From: an uncultured Cryomorphaceae bacterium
Lineage (GTDB): Bacteria > Bacteroidota > Bacteroidia > Flavobacteriales > Schleiferiaceae
Assembly: GCA_937120475.1 (NCBI GenBank)
Contig: CAKZJV010000005.1
Coordinates: forward strand, 62,001 to 126,000
Direction: 5' to 3'
DNA length: 64,000 nt
Shown: one piece after another, positions 52,277-61,286 of the stretch
Layout: every line of letters starts with the position of its first letter
How positions within the stretch are numbered: the first letter of the stretch is position 1
The notes under the pieces: generated by a model
What the model was told of the DNA's origin: nothing
Database searches by the model: none
What the model saw: only the letters and a program-made list of their open reading frames with translations
Position numbers and translations under genes: made by a program

Positions 52277-54661
52277 TTAAAAAGTAATACGGTATAGCAC
52301 CATGGGGAACAAGCCTAATTGATAGGTGGTAACGGCTTCCTGCGCTTCAGCATCGTAATCCTGCCCAAAAGGATTCTGATTATTAGTAATATTCTGAATA
52401 TCCACTGCCCATTCCTGCGTTACTTTTTTACCGGATAGCTTGTAACCTACCCTCAAATCGGCCCGGAAATAGGGATCGTATTGCTCTCCGAAGGCACGAC
52501 TTTCATCATAACGCTCTTCATCGGCTATAATGGAAGCAGGAAGGTCTAAAGGCGTGTAACGCTGCCCACCGGCATAGGTAATTTTAGTGTCCACAGTAAT
52601 CGTTTGCCGTTTACGCTGCTCCTCTTTGTTTTTACCTAACACAAACTCCTTACCGGCCAGGCCATTCCATACGTAGTTTCCATTAAAAGCGGTATTTCTC
52701 CATACACCGTCACTGCCCTGGTATTGTGATTCGTAAAGCGAAAGGGTGGTCAGGAAGTAGAATCCTTTATCCATAAATTTTTCCAGGGTAAGGTCCAAAC
52801 CATAGTTGTAACCGCGACCACCGTTTTTTACCGAATCAGGAGCACCGAAGTTGAAACCACCGGCATTCAGGCTGGAGAAGGAGCTGGGTTGCCTCTCAAT
52901 TACCGCATCATATACACGCTGGTAATAGGTTTCCGCTTTGAAATGAATGCGGTTGCGGAACATTTTATCGTAGCCCAGTACGATATGATGACTTTTGGTA
53001 AAATCCAGGTTGCGGTTTGGTTGCAGGTAACTGCCATCGGCCAAACGGATTTGGTCGTATAATACGTTCACCGGAGGAATCTGGCTGTGCAAGCCGTAAC
53101 CAAAATTCAGGCTTTGGCTTTCATCTACCTGGTAGCTCAGGCCTAAACGGGGTTCGATATTGTAATTCTGGTTGGATTGCAAAATCATGGCGTGAACCCC
53201 CAGGTTAGCCTCCCAACGCTCGTTGAAACGATGCTGCCAGTTTATATAGGGTTGGTACAGCATATCGTTTTCATTATGATCGCGCAGGTTGCGAAAATCA
53301 TTAAGGGTGAAATCAAAGGCACTGTCCATCAGGTTGTAATTTTTGAAGGTTACAAACGCGCCCGCGCGTACCACGTTGCGGGCGTTGAACTTCCGGTTAA
53401 TGAAACCACTGAACTGTATATCGTTTTGCACAAACTCCTGGCGGTAGGTGGGTGTAATAATATTACCATCGGAACTGATGGTATCAATTTTCGTGAAATT
53501 ACCGATGCTGCTGGCCGCAACCGTCAGTTTGGAGTAGGTGTCTTTATTGTAAAAATACTGGTGCGATACGCCCAGTACGCCCGTGCGCACCTCATTCCGC
53601 AAATCCTGGTCATCGCTGTAAAAGCCCCCATCACTCTCTTCGGACTCACTGTCTAAAAACTCAATGGAGCTGATACCCCCCAACGCAAACACATCAATAG
53701 TACCGTTCTTGCTGCTGGGGAAGTGCAACTTCATATTCAAATCCTGGTAGTAAGGTACGGCCGTACCGGTACCAAAGTCGATGCCCATGGCCGACATAAT
53801 ACCGAGGGTGGAATAGCGATAATTGACCAGGTAGGACGATTTGTTCTCACGGCTGATTGGCCCTTCGGCCCCGAATTCCAAACCGTTGAAACCGATCTGC
53901 CCTAAAAATTCGTGCTGATCGTAATTACCGTTGCGCATTTGCAGGTCAAAAACCCCGGAAACACCATCTCCGTATTCCGATGGAAAGGCACCGGTTAAAA
54001 AATCGGAATTGGCCAGTACGTTGTTATTCAGCATACTCACCGGGCCACCGGTAGCTCCTAGCCCGCCAAAGTGGTTGGGGTTGGGAATATCGATCCCTTC
54101 CAACCTCCAGATCAAACCGATGGGTGAGTTACCCCGTATTACGATGTCATTTTGTGCATCGTTAGCGCGCTGTACCCCGGCAAAGTTGGAAGCCATGCGC
54201 GACACATCCTGTACAGAACCGGCAAAACGCATGCTCTCTTCAATGGAGAAAGTACGCCCGCTAACGGTTACCCGTTCATTCTTTACCCTTTCTTTATCCT
54301 GTTCGGCTTTAATAACCACCTCGTCCAGTTGCTGCGTACTCTCACGCATGGTAATGTTCAATACCAATTCTTTGGAACTCAGCAATTCTACATTCTGGGC
54401 CGTCATAGGTTCGTAACCCATAAAGCTGAAGCCCACGGATACACGGCCTACCGGAACATCGCGAATTACGTAATAACCATCACCATCGGTAGTGGCGCCC
54501 TTACCGGTTTCGGCTTCCATTATAAAAACATTCACACCGGGGAGGGGAGTTTCACTTTGCTGGTCCACCACCCGACCCCGGATGTTTTGGGTGATAGCCT
54601 GCGCCTGTGCGGCAGTGTAAGAGAGGCTTAAAAGGCAGGCAACTAGTACTTTAATTTTCAT
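52277..54661 (-). CDS. TonB-dependent receptor with carboxypeptidase-like regulatory domain
   Basis: A 794-residue outer-membrane receptor. It has a signal peptide (MKIKVLVACLLSLSYTAAQA), a CarboxypepD_reg domain (NIRGRVVDQQSETPLPGVNVF, GDGYYVIRDVPVGRV), a plug (residues about 115-230: VQDVSRMASNFAGVQRANDAQNDIVIRGNSP, GDGVSGVFDL) and a 22-strand-size barrel ending LGLFPMVLYRITF. The substrate is unknown. It heads a four-gene operon with a small alpha/beta-barrel protein and a LytS/LytTR pair. The upstream region shows no TAnnTTTG box on its strand. Confidence 0.92.
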   Translation of the reverse strand: MKIKVLVACLLSLSYTAAQAQAITQNIRGRVVDQQSETPLPGVNVFIMEAETGKGATTDGDGYYVIRDVPVGRVSVGFSFMGYEPMTAQNVELLSSKELVLNITMRESTQQLDEVVIKAEQDKERVKNERVTVSGRTFSIEESMRFAGSVQDVSRMASNFAGVQRANDAQNDIVIRGNSPIGLIWRLEGIDIPNPNHFGGLGATGGPVSMLNNNVLANSDFLTGAFPSEYGDGVSGVFDLQMRNGNYDQHEFLGQIGFNGLEFGAEGPISRENKSSYLVNYRYSTLGIMSAMGIDFGTGTAVPYYQDLNMKLHFPSSKNGTIDVFALGGISSIEFLDSESEESDGGFYSDDQDLRNEVRTGVLGVSHQYFYNKDTYSKLTVAASSIGNFTKIDTISSDGNIITPTYRQEFVQNDIQFSGFINRKFNARNVVRAGAFVTFKNYNLMDSAFDFTLNDFRNLRDHNENDMLYQPYINWQHRFNERWEANLGVHAMILQSNQNYNIEPRLGLSYQVDESQSLNFGYGLHSQIPPVNVLYDQIRLADGSYLQPNRNLDFTKSHHIVLGYDKMFRNRIHFKAETYYQRVYDAVIERQPSSFSSLNAGGFNFGAPDSVKNGGRGYNYGLDLTLEKFMDKGFYFLTTLSLYESQYQGSDGVWRNTAFNGNYVWNGLAGKEFVLGKNKEEQRKRQTITVDTKITYAGGQRYTPLDLPASIIADEERYDESRAFGEQYDPYFRADLRVGYKLSGKKVTQEWAVDIQNITNNQNPFGQDYDAEAQEAVTTYQLGLFPMVLYRITF

Positions 54662-54916
54662 GGTTGACGAATTTTATTCCACAATTAATTTCATGGACAA
54701 AACACGCCCTAAAAATAAACTCCTAAAACTAAATGGGAGTGAACGGGAGTTTAAGCGGAGTGAACCGGATAGTTTATTGAAAAGGTAGTTTACCTGACAG
54801 TTCGCCCGAATTTTGGAACGTAATTTTGAAATATCTCTGAAAAGTTAAGATAGCAGTCATCCATAATTCCTGAATTCCCGTAAGTAATTACAGGAATAGG
54901 AATAGAATTAAGATTT

Positions 54917-54924
54917 TAGTTTTG
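54917..54924 (+). promoter_or_regulatory. Candidate -7 box upstream of the hairpin and small gene
   Basis: TAGTTTTG matches TAnnTTTG. It would start a transcript near 54930, just ahead of the hairpin at 54943 and 88 nt before the ATG at 55018. No -33 TTG is seen. Confidence 0.35.
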
Positions 54925-54942
54925 TAGGTTAAGGTTGGGAAG

Positions 54943-54973
54943 CCTCCCCTCTTCAGGGGAGGTTTTTCTTTTT
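54943..54973 (+). terminator. Terminator-like hairpin upstream of the Lacal_2735-like gene
   Basis: A perfect 8-bp stem CCTCCCCT / AGGGGAGG with a 4-base loop is followed by TTTTTCTTTTT. No plus-strand gene ends before it, so it is either a terminator of an unseen short RNA or a 5' leader attenuator of the gene at 55018. Confidence 0.6.
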
Positions 54974-55017
54974 AGAACCTTTTGCGGCTATGCGGAGTTC
55001 TTTATAAAAACAGGAAT

Positions 55018-55185
55018 ATGTTCGGACTATTTAAAAAGAAGAGTGAGCGCGAAAAGCTGGAAAAGCAGTACAAAAGCCTGATTGCCGAATCGCACCGCCT
55101 GAGCACCAGTAACCGTGCAGAGAGCGACCGAAAAGCAGCCCAAGCTGAAGAAGTAGCGCGGAAAATAGAGGCGCTGGACTCGTGA
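55018..55185 (+). CDS. Lacal_2735-like small helical protein
   Basis: A 55-residue protein starting MFGLFKKKSEREKLEKQYK. This start and the following helix (ESHRLSTSNRAESDRKAAQAEEVARKIEAL) match, from memory, the Bacteroidota Lacal_2735 family of unknown function, all short coiled-coil-like proteins. I chose ATG 55018; an in-frame ATG at 54982 gives an unrelated N-terminus and is closer to the hairpin. Its stop abuts the stop of the convergent YdeI-like gene with no spacing. Confidence 0.75.
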   Translation: MFGLFKKKSEREKLEKQYKSLIAESHRLSTSNRAESDRKAAQAEEVARKIEALDS

Positions 55186-55686
55186 TTACTTCGGTTTTCC
55201 GGCCCGCTTGATGCCCATCTTCAAATTTTCGATCAGTTGGAGGGAACGGTTAATGCGGGTATCCACCGTTTTACCGGTGTTGATGTAATAGAGGAAACTG
55301 CGTTGCATACCCGGGTTTAGCTCTTCAAAACGTTGTCTCCCCTCTTCATCCTGATTCATCACTTCCTCCAGCTCCTCCGGCATGGGCATACCGTATTGAC
55401 TGGTGTCCTTTTCCAACCAAACTTCCACCTCATCCCCCGGAAAGTGATCTGCTTCTTTCAAAGTGGTTTTACCCAAGGAAATAAATATCTCCCCGTTTTT
55501 ATTGCGTTGTATAGCACGATGGAACTTTGCCCCGTTCGCAAAATGGATTACCACCCGTACTTTGTTCTTTTTGCCTAGTAAGGGCTCTGCAATTTCCGGT
55601 GGAATATCCAGCAAAGGGTAATACGCCATCCCCTCTCCTGCGGGTGGGCGGATGAAGGTTTTGAAGGTGTTGGCTTTTTGGGTCAT
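55186..55686 (-). CDS. YdeI/OmpD-associated family protein (2), with DUF1905-like domain
   Basis: A 166-residue cytoplasmic protein. Residues 10-100 look like DUF1905 (YYPLLDIPPEI, VRVVIHFANGAKFHRAIQRN, GDEVEVWLEKD); the C-terminal part (EELEEVMNQDEEGRQRFEELNPGMQRSFLYYINTG) is the YdeI/OmdA C-terminal helix bundle. Function in the family is poorly known; the name comes from bacteriocin-protection reports. A different family member lies at 33316. It is probably a single gene. Confidence 0.82.
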   Translation of the reverse strand: MTQKANTFKTFIRPPAGEGMAYYPLLDIPPEIAEPLLGKKNKVRVVIHFANGAKFHRAIQRNKNGEIFISLGKTTLKEADHFPGDEVEVWLEKDTSQYGMPMPEELEEVMNQDEEGRQRFEELNPGMQRSFLYYINTGKTVDTRINRSLQLIENLKMGIKRAGKPK

Positions 55687-55721
55687 GGGAATAAGATACC
55701 GTTTCCTACAGGGTCGAAGAC

Positions 55722-55811
55722 TTAGCTCTCTATACAGTTATTTACTGTCTCAAAGAACTCCTGAAGTATTATCTCTACTTCTGCTTGTTTTCCCTTGACG
55801 GTTGTAATCAT
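55722..55811 (-). CDS. 29-codon ORF coupled to the toxin gene
   Basis: A very short frame (29 residues plus stop) whose ATG overlaps the toxin stop codon by 4 nt (ATGA). The peptide begins MITTVKGKQAEVEIILQEFF and ends in an acidic tail with one Cys. It could be a third gene of the toxin-antitoxin operon or chance. There is no family match. Confidence 0.3.
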   Translation of the reverse strand: MITTVKGKQAEVEIILQEFFETVNNCIES

Positions 55812-56089
55812 TTTCTCGGCTTCCGGCTGGTATGAAGAATGGCATGAACATATATCATATCATCCTCAATGGTGTAATGAACTCCGTATTTAAATTTCCT
55901 GGTATATCTTATCCTGATATTCCTGTAGCGTTTTTGATATTGTTCAGGATTTTTAGCAATATCCTCAAAAACTTCGGTAACTTTTCGGTACAGTTCCACT
56001 TCCAGACCTGACCGCTCTTTTTTGTACCACTCCAAGGCTTCACGAAGATCTTGTTCAGCTCCGGGTTTAATGATCAGCTTATGCACCAT
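55808..56089 (-). CDS. RelE/ParE-family toxin
   Basis: A 93-residue toxin of the type II RelE/ParE superfamily. It has the N-terminal VHKLIIKPGAEQDLREALEWYKKER helix pair and the C-terminal strands RIRYTRKFKYGVHYTIEDDMIYVHAILHTSR, typical of ParE-like plasmid stabilisation toxins. Whether the target is gyrase or ribosome-bound mRNA cannot be told. It overlaps the upstream antitoxin gene by 11 nt. Confidence 0.88.
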   Translation of the reverse strand: MVHKLIIKPGAEQDLREALEWYKKERSGLEVELYRKVTEVFEDIAKNPEQYQKRYRNIRIRYTRKFKYGVHYTIEDDMIYVHAILHTSRKPRK

Positions 56090-56309
56090 ACTTGGTCGAT
56101 AGCTCGGCCTTTACTTCCTCCCAACTTCTACCAGCCTCGGGGTTGGATTTATGGTCGGCCAGGCGTTGCTCCAAAATCCGCTTGTGCTCATCGGATACGT
56201 GAAGATCGCTCTCTCGTGATTTTATAAAGGCCTCTAATTGCTTGAGGTACTTCTCATCCGCTCCCTGAACAACTTCTATGATCTTATTTCTCAATTCTGC
56301 TACGCCCAT
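56079..56309 (-). CDS. Addiction-module antitoxin
   Basis: A 76-residue acidic protein upstream of the toxin. The C-terminal block ILEQRLADHKSNPEAGRSWEEVKAELSTKYGA matches the addiction-module (Unstab_antitox) family, in which the NPxxxxSWEEV segment is characteristic. It should neutralise the RelE/ParE toxin and may autoregulate the operon. The 3' end overlaps the toxin gene by 11 nt. The antitoxin-first order is standard. Confidence 0.85.
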   Translation of the reverse strand: MGVAELRNKIIEVVQGADEKYLKQLEAFIKSRESDLHVSDEHKRILEQRLADHKSNPEAGRSWEEVKAELSTKYGA

Positions 56310-56547
56310 ACGGTTGTTATTCTTAACGTCTTATAAAGATACGACAATTATACCGCCTTTGGCTTCCCAGACTAAAGTGGTAAATGATATCTGGCCCATA
56401 GATAGTGTCTCATTTTAAAACGAAATACCAATTCGAATTTCGAAGATACCCTTTGAAAAATGAGTAACTTCTCAATGCCTTATTTTACTGGGTTTTGGTG
56501 AATTTAGAGTCTCTGATCCGTCTTGGAATTGCATTCAACCCAGTCAG

Positions 56548-59500
56548 TTAAAGCTGATCTTTAATCAGTTCTCCTTTCACCAAAGGCTCCAACAACCTTA
56601 TAGCCGCATCCACCGTTTTTACCTCACTAAACGAAAGGTATAGTTTCTTATTCCGTTCTTTCATTTGGGCTTTGGGCTGGTCTTTCAAAAAGTGCAACAC
56701 CCGTTGGAACTTACCACTCTGATAAAAAGGTGAATCCGGGTCGGATACAAAGTAACCGATCAGTCGCTCCTGCTTGAGTACCATCTTCTCAAAACCGATT
56801 TCCTTACCCATCCAGCGTAAGCGTACGGAGTTCAGCAGTTCGTACACCTCTTCGGGCGGATTGCCAAAACGGTCCGTGAGTTCCTGTTCAAATTCATCCA
56901 GTTGCACGGGACTTTCCAGGCTATCGAGGGTTTGGTAGAGGCGCAAACGCTCTTCCACCTTATTCACATAGGTATCGGGGATCAGTATTTCGAGATCGGT
57001 ATCCAACAGGGTTTCTTTCACAAAGTCCTTCTGCTCCTGTTCTTCGTTGTAGAGGTCTTTGAACTCCCCGGCTTTGAGCTCTTCAATGGCTTCCGCCAAA
57101 ATTTTCTGGTAAGTATCAAAACCAATATCGGCCATAAAACCGCTTTGGTCCGCTCCTAAAAGATCACCGGCCCCGCGTATTTCCAGGTCGCGCATGGCAA
57201 TCTGGAAACCACTGCCCAAATCACTGAACTGCTCAATGGCCGTGAGGCGTTTGCGCGCTTCATCGGTCAGTGTACTCATGGGGGGAGCAATCAGTTTGCA
57301 GAAGGCTTTTTTGTTGCTACGCCCTACGCGGCCCCGCATCTGGTGCAAATCGCTCAAACCTACGTGGTGGGCGTTGTTGATAATAATGGTATTGGCGTTG
57401 GGTACATCCAATCCATTTTCGATAATAGAGGTGGCTACCAAAACGTCAAAGTGGCCTTCAATAAAGTTAAGCATCAGCCCTTCCAGCTTTTTGCCTTCCA
57501 TTTGTCCGTGGCCGATGCCGATCTTGGCATCCGGCACTAAACGGCCGATCATTCCGGCTACTTCCTTAATATTTTCCACGCGGTTGTGAATGAAAAATAC
57601 CTGCCCGCCCCGGCTCATTTCGTACATGATGGCATCGCGGATCATTTCCTCGCCAAAGGGTACCACCTGTGTTTCAATGGGGTGACGATTAGGCGGTGGT
57701 GTGGTCATTACGCTCAGGTCGCGCGCCTGCATGAGGCTGAACTGTAGAGTCCTCGGGATTGGGGTTGCGGTGAGGGTGAGCGTATCCACGTTTACCTTCA
57801 GGTTTTTGAGCTTGTCTTTTACGCTCACGCCAAATTTCTGTTCTTCATCAATCACCAAAAGACCGAGGTCTTTGAATTTCACATCTTTTCCCACCAGGCG
57901 GTGCGTCCCGATAATGAGATCCAGCTCTCCGCTTTCCAGTTTTTTCAGGATCTCGGTTTGTTGTTTCCGGCTACGGAAGCGGTTGAGGTAGTCGATGTTA
58001 CAGGGCAAATCCTTGAGGCGCTCACTAAAGGTTTTGAAGTGCTGAAAAGCTAGGATGGTGGTAGGCACCAGAACGGCTACCTGCTTGCTGTCGGCCACGG
58101 CCTTAAAAGCCGCACGGATGGCAATTTCAGTTTTTCCAAAACCTACGTCCCCGCATATTAAGCGGTCCATAGGCGTTGGTGCTTCCATATCGGCTTTTAC
58201 GTCTGCGGTAGCACTGATCTGGTCAGGCGTGTCCTCGTAAATAAAGGAGGCCTCCAATTCGTGTTGCAGGTAGGTATCGGGTGAAAAGCGAAAACCTTCG
58301 TTGGCCTTGCGCTGGGCGTAGAGTTTAATCAGGTCAAAGGCCACTTCCTTGACCCGCTTTTTAGCTTTGGCCTTGGTTTTTTGCCAGGCTCCCGATCCGA
58401 GTTTATGGGTGGTGGGCACCGTGCCTTCTTTGCCGTTGTAACGGGCAATTTTGTGTAGCGAGTGGATGCTGATATACAACACATCGCCACCATTATAGAT
58501 CAGTTTAATGGCTTCCTGGCTTTTGCCGTTCACATCGATCTTTTGCAGTCCGCCAAACTCACCGATACCGTGGTCAATGTGGGTAACGTAGTCCCCAATC
58601 TGCAGGCTAGTGAGTTCCTTAAGGGTAATCGCCTGCTTTTTTTCGTAGCCGGTTTTGAGTTTAAAACGCTGGTAACGTTCAAATATCTGGTGATCGGTGT
58701 ACACGGCTTTTTGCCCTCCTGCATCCGCAAAACCCTCGTGCAGGCTATACACTATGGGTTGAAATTCCACCTCGTGGCCGATGTCGTCAAAAATGGCGTA
58801 AAAGCGTTCCACCTGTTTAGTACTGGCGCAAAGCAGGTAGTTCTGCCAGCCTTTTTCGGTGTTGGCCTTGAAATCCTCCACCAAAAGTTCAAACTTCTTG
58901 TTGAAGGAAGGTTGTGGTTTGGCATCGAACTCAAAGCTCCGGTCGGTGGTGTAATACACATCATTTCCCCACTCCAGGGTGGCGAAGCTTTGCAGGGTTT
59001 TCTTCAGCCCGCTGCCATCTATGAAGAGTTCACCCGGTTGGCTATGACTGATCTCACCTTGCAGTTGTTTGAAGGCTTCTTCGGCCTTTGCATAGAGGTC
59101 ATCCAGCTTTTTGGCCGCCAGGGGAATGCTCTTGGCCCACACCACGGTTTGATCGGAAATGTAATGCAGGAAACTCTCCCGTTTTTCCAGCATGAGCTTG
59201 TTCTCCACGTTGGGAATCAGGTTGAGCTTTTTAACCTTATCAATGCTGAGTTGGGTTTCAATATCGAAGGTGCGGATGCTTTCCACCTCATCACCAAAAA
59301 ACTCGATGCGGTAGGGTTGATCGTGCGCAAAGGAAAATACATCCACTATACCACCCCGTACGGAAAACTGGCCGGGTTCAGCCACAAAGTCCACTCTTTC
59401 AAAATGGTATTCAAAGAGGGTTTCGTTGAGAAAATCGATGCTTAGGTCATCACCTTCCTTTACGGTAAAAGTATTGGAGTTGAGTTGCTTGCGAGTTACA

Positions 59501-59904
59501 ACCTGTTCAAAGAGCGCATCGGGATAACTCACAATGGCGGCTGGTTTCTTGCGACTGTTGATGCGGTTGAGCACTTCGGCACGCAGCAATACGTTGGCAT
59601 TATCGGTTTCTTCCACCTGGTAAGGCCTGCGGTAAGAGCCAGGATAAAACAGCACGTCTTTTTCTCCGATAATTCGCTCCAGGTCGTTCAGGAAATAGGC
59701 GGCTTCTTCCTTATCCTGTAAAATGAAAAGGTGTGGCCGCTCCGAATGCTGAAAAGAGGCACAGGCCGCCAGTGAGGTGAGCGAACCGGTGAGGCCTTTG
59801 GCATGGGCCTTTGCCAGGGTATGCTGTTTAAAGAAGTTGCCGATTTCCACCAGCCTTTCATCGGCCAGGTAGGATTGAATAAAATCGTTTGCAGTGCTTG
59901 CCAT
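56548..59904 (-). CDS. mfd: Transcription-repair coupling factor Mfd
   Basis: A large ATP-driven translocase that removes stalled RNA polymerase and recruits UvrA to DNA damage. It has 1118 residues from the ATG at 59902-59904; an upstream GTG would add seven residues. Domains seen are a UvrB-like N-terminus, the RNA-polymerase-interacting CarD-like part (LTSLQIGDYVTHIDHGIGEFGG), helicase motif I GDVGFGKTE (K near residue 591), DEEQKFG, LTATPIPRTL, motif VI QMRGRVGRS, and the C-terminal TRCF domain (RFGNPPEEVYELL). It is a single gene, 238 nt from the toxin-antitoxin pair. Confidence 0.97.
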   Translation of the reverse strand: MASTANDFIQSYLADERLVEIGNFFKQHTLAKAHAKGLTGSLTSLAACASFQHSERPHLFILQDKEEAAYFLNDLERIIGEKDVLFYPGSYRRPYQVEETDNANVLLRAEVLNRINSRKKPAAIVSYPDALFEQVVTRKQLNSNTFTVKEGDDLSIDFLNETLFEYHFERVDFVAEPGQFSVRGGIVDVFSFAHDQPYRIEFFGDEVESIRTFDIETQLSIDKVKKLNLIPNVENKLMLEKRESFLHYISDQTVVWAKSIPLAAKKLDDLYAKAEEAFKQLQGEISHSQPGELFIDGSGLKKTLQSFATLEWGNDVYYTTDRSFEFDAKPQPSFNKKFELLVEDFKANTEKGWQNYLLCASTKQVERFYAIFDDIGHEVEFQPIVYSLHEGFADAGGQKAVYTDHQIFERYQRFKLKTGYEKKQAITLKELTSLQIGDYVTHIDHGIGEFGGLQKIDVNGKSQEAIKLIYNGGDVLYISIHSLHKIARYNGKEGTVPTTHKLGSGAWQKTKAKAKKRVKEVAFDLIKLYAQRKANEGFRFSPDTYLQHELEASFIYEDTPDQISATADVKADMEAPTPMDRLICGDVGFGKTEIAIRAAFKAVADSKQVAVLVPTTILAFQHFKTFSERLKDLPCNIDYLNRFRSRKQQTEILKKLESGELDLIIGTHRLVGKDVKFKDLGLLVIDEEQKFGVSVKDKLKNLKVNVDTLTLTATPIPRTLQFSLMQARDLSVMTTPPPNRHPIETQVVPFGEEMIRDAIMYEMSRGGQVFFIHNRVENIKEVAGMIGRLVPDAKIGIGHGQMEGKKLEGLMLNFIEGHFDVLVATSIIENGLDVPNANTIIINNAHHVGLSDLHQMRGRVGRSNKKAFCKLIAPPMSTLTDEARKRLTAIEQFSDLGSGFQIAMRDLEIRGAGDLLGADQSGFMADIGFDTYQKILAEAIEELKAGEFKDLYNEEQEQKDFVKETLLDTDLEILIPDTYVNKVEERLRLYQTLDSLESPVQLDEFEQELTDRFGNPPEEVYELLNSVRLRWMGKEIGFEKMVLKQERLIGYFVSDPDSPFYQSGKFQRVLHFLKDQPKAQMKERNKKLYLSFSEVKTVDAAIRLLEPLVKGELIKDQL

Positions 59905-59960
59905 GGGTACAAAATGCCTAACCACCCGATCCGTTTGGGAGGGGTGGTAAAATTGGATGG

Positions 59961-59968
59961 CAAAAATA
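59961..59968 (-). promoter_or_regulatory. Candidate -7 promoter box for mfd
   Basis: On the minus strand this reads TATTTTTG followed by CC, matching TAnnTTTG, about 57 nt upstream of the chosen ATG. Confidence 0.4.
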
Positions 59969-59978
59969 GGGAAGTAAT

Positions 59979-60443
59979 TTATCTGAGGGCGAGAGCTCCG
60001 AATAAAAGTAGCATCAAACTACTCAAAGAAAAAACAATGTCTTTTTCCACCTTGGATACAGGTTTTCGAAACGGCCAGGGATCTACCCAGCCCGGATCCC
60101 ATTCTTTTATTTCTACGTCCATTATAGTGAAACGTCCCGGCTGCACCTTCACCTCCTCCACTATCTTTTCCTCGTATCCAGGGTAGTTAACTTCCAAGGT
60201 GTATATTCCAGGCTCCAGTTTATCTAAGCGGTAATGACCTTCAAAATCGCTGAGGGCTCCGGTTGGCAAACTCCCATTTTCGTTCTTGATAGTAACCTCT
60301 ACACCAATCATCTCTTCCCCGCTTTCTGCATCAGTAACTTTACCTTTAATGGTGCCCCACTCCATTTGCGCACTTAGCGGCTGATAAATGCTGGTAACCA
60401 ACAAAAAGAAAAATACCATTCTGGCCATGATCTGTATTTTCAT
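59979..60443 (-). CDS. Small CarboxypepD_reg-domain protein with C-terminal membrane helix
   Basis: A 154-residue exported protein. I chose ATG 60441-60443; a GTG three codons upstream is in frame. After a signal peptide (MKIQIMARMVFFFLLVTSIY) comes one carboxypeptidase-like regulatory domain (GTIKGKVTDAESGEEMIGVEV, GHYRLDKLEPGIYTLEVNYPGY). A C-terminal hydrophobic segment (IVFSLSSLMLLLFGALAL) probably anchors it in the inner membrane. The domain usually begins TonB receptors; here it stands alone. It follows the lipoprotein gene by 62 nt. Confidence 0.7.
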   Translation of the reverse strand: MKIQIMARMVFFFLLVTSIYQPLSAQMEWGTIKGKVTDAESGEEMIGVEVTIKNENGSLPTGALSDFEGHYRLDKLEPGIYTLEVNYPGYEEKIVEEVKVQPGRFTIMDVEIKEWDPGWVDPWPFRKPVSKVEKDIVFSLSSLMLLLFGALALR

Positions 60444-60505
60444 TTTTGACACTCCGAATACATCAGGGTTGCCTTTTAACCGTTATACAAGATACTGAAA
60501 GATGG

Positions 60506-61267
60506 CTAAATCCGAATGGATGCGCTGGCCTTAAGGTTAAAACCGTTCAGTTTGTAGTTCAGATCACAGAATTCAAAAAGCCAGCCTCCATTATCCAGTT
60601 TAGTCACATACACTTTTTGGTCGGCTGCAACCTCCACCGGTCCTGAAAAACCAGGTGTTAGCACCACACGGGCCACATCCGCTCCTTTATCACCTATGTT
60701 TCCATTGGCGGTGGTGTAGGTACCGTTTCTGGGTTTGCGGTTTAACTCAATCAGAATATTAGGACCCGGTGAATCCGCCTGAATGGCAAAAGCACCGAAA
60801 ACCTGGTACACCTCGCCTGTATCTATATACCGCAGATTGTAACGCACTTCATTGTCTTTAAGGGTATTTTCCGGCTCTGAACAAGGAACGTCAGGAGGTA
60901 TAAAATCAGGGGTAACTATGGAAAGTACATCTCCATAGCTATAGCCGTACTCGTTAACGGCAAAGGTTCGTACATATATAGTTACGCCCGCCTCGTCATA
61001 ATACAAAAGGCCCCTGAAGTCATTATTGGAGCCGGAGCCTATTACCTGGGTTTGCTCCATGGTAGGCTCGGGATCTAAACTTGCGCAAAAGCCTGCGGCT
61101 TCCACCTCCAGTCCACGGTCATCAGCAATGCGACCCTTCATCAAAATTACCCCGTCCTCCGGGCTATTTAGGTCCACGGTTTCCACCAGAGGTAAAATAT
61201 TGTCATAATCAGGGGTGCAGGCCCAAAAACCGAGGGTAATAACAATGGTGGTTATAATCTTCTTCAT
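60506..61267 (-). CDS. Predicted lipoprotein of unknown function
   Basis: A 253-residue protein. I chose ATG 61265-61267, which starts a lipoprotein signal (MKKIITTIVITLGFWAC, Cys17); an in-frame start further out gives a weaker N-terminus. The mature part is beta-rich: VILMKGRIADDRGLEVEAAGFC, YYDEAGVTIYVRTFAVNEYGYSYGDVLS, a pattern recalling fibronectin-type domains, then a second sandwich. It sits 19 nt after the barrel gene. No family was recognised. Confidence 0.62.
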   Translation of the reverse strand: MKKIITTIVITLGFWACTPDYDNILPLVETVDLNSPEDGVILMKGRIADDRGLEVEAAGFCASLDPEPTMEQTQVIGSGSNNDFRGLLYYDEAGVTIYVRTFAVNEYGYSYGDVLSIVTPDFIPPDVPCSEPENTLKDNEVRYNLRYIDTGEVYQVFGAFAIQADSPGPNILIELNRKPRNGTYTTANGNIGDKGADVARVVLTPGFSGPVEVAADQKVYVTKLDNGGWLFEFCDLNYKLNGFNLKASASIRI

Positions 61268-61286
61268 GGAAAGTATAAGGTTTAGG

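Larger units (their letters stand above)
54662..55017. other. Intergenic region between the TonB receptor gene and the Lacal_2735-like gene
   Basis: 356 bases without a gene. The left part contains a short direct repetition of GGGAGTGAACGGGAGTTTAA-like bases near 54736-54765, of unknown meaning, and must hold the receptor promoter. The right part contains a TAGTTTTG box (54917-54924) and a strong hairpin at 54943-54962. Confidence 0.4.

Noticed and set aside
54736-54765. Repeated GGGAGT bases upstream of the TonB receptor
   Set aside because: Two short imperfect copies only, without symmetry or spacing that would suggest a defined binding site.
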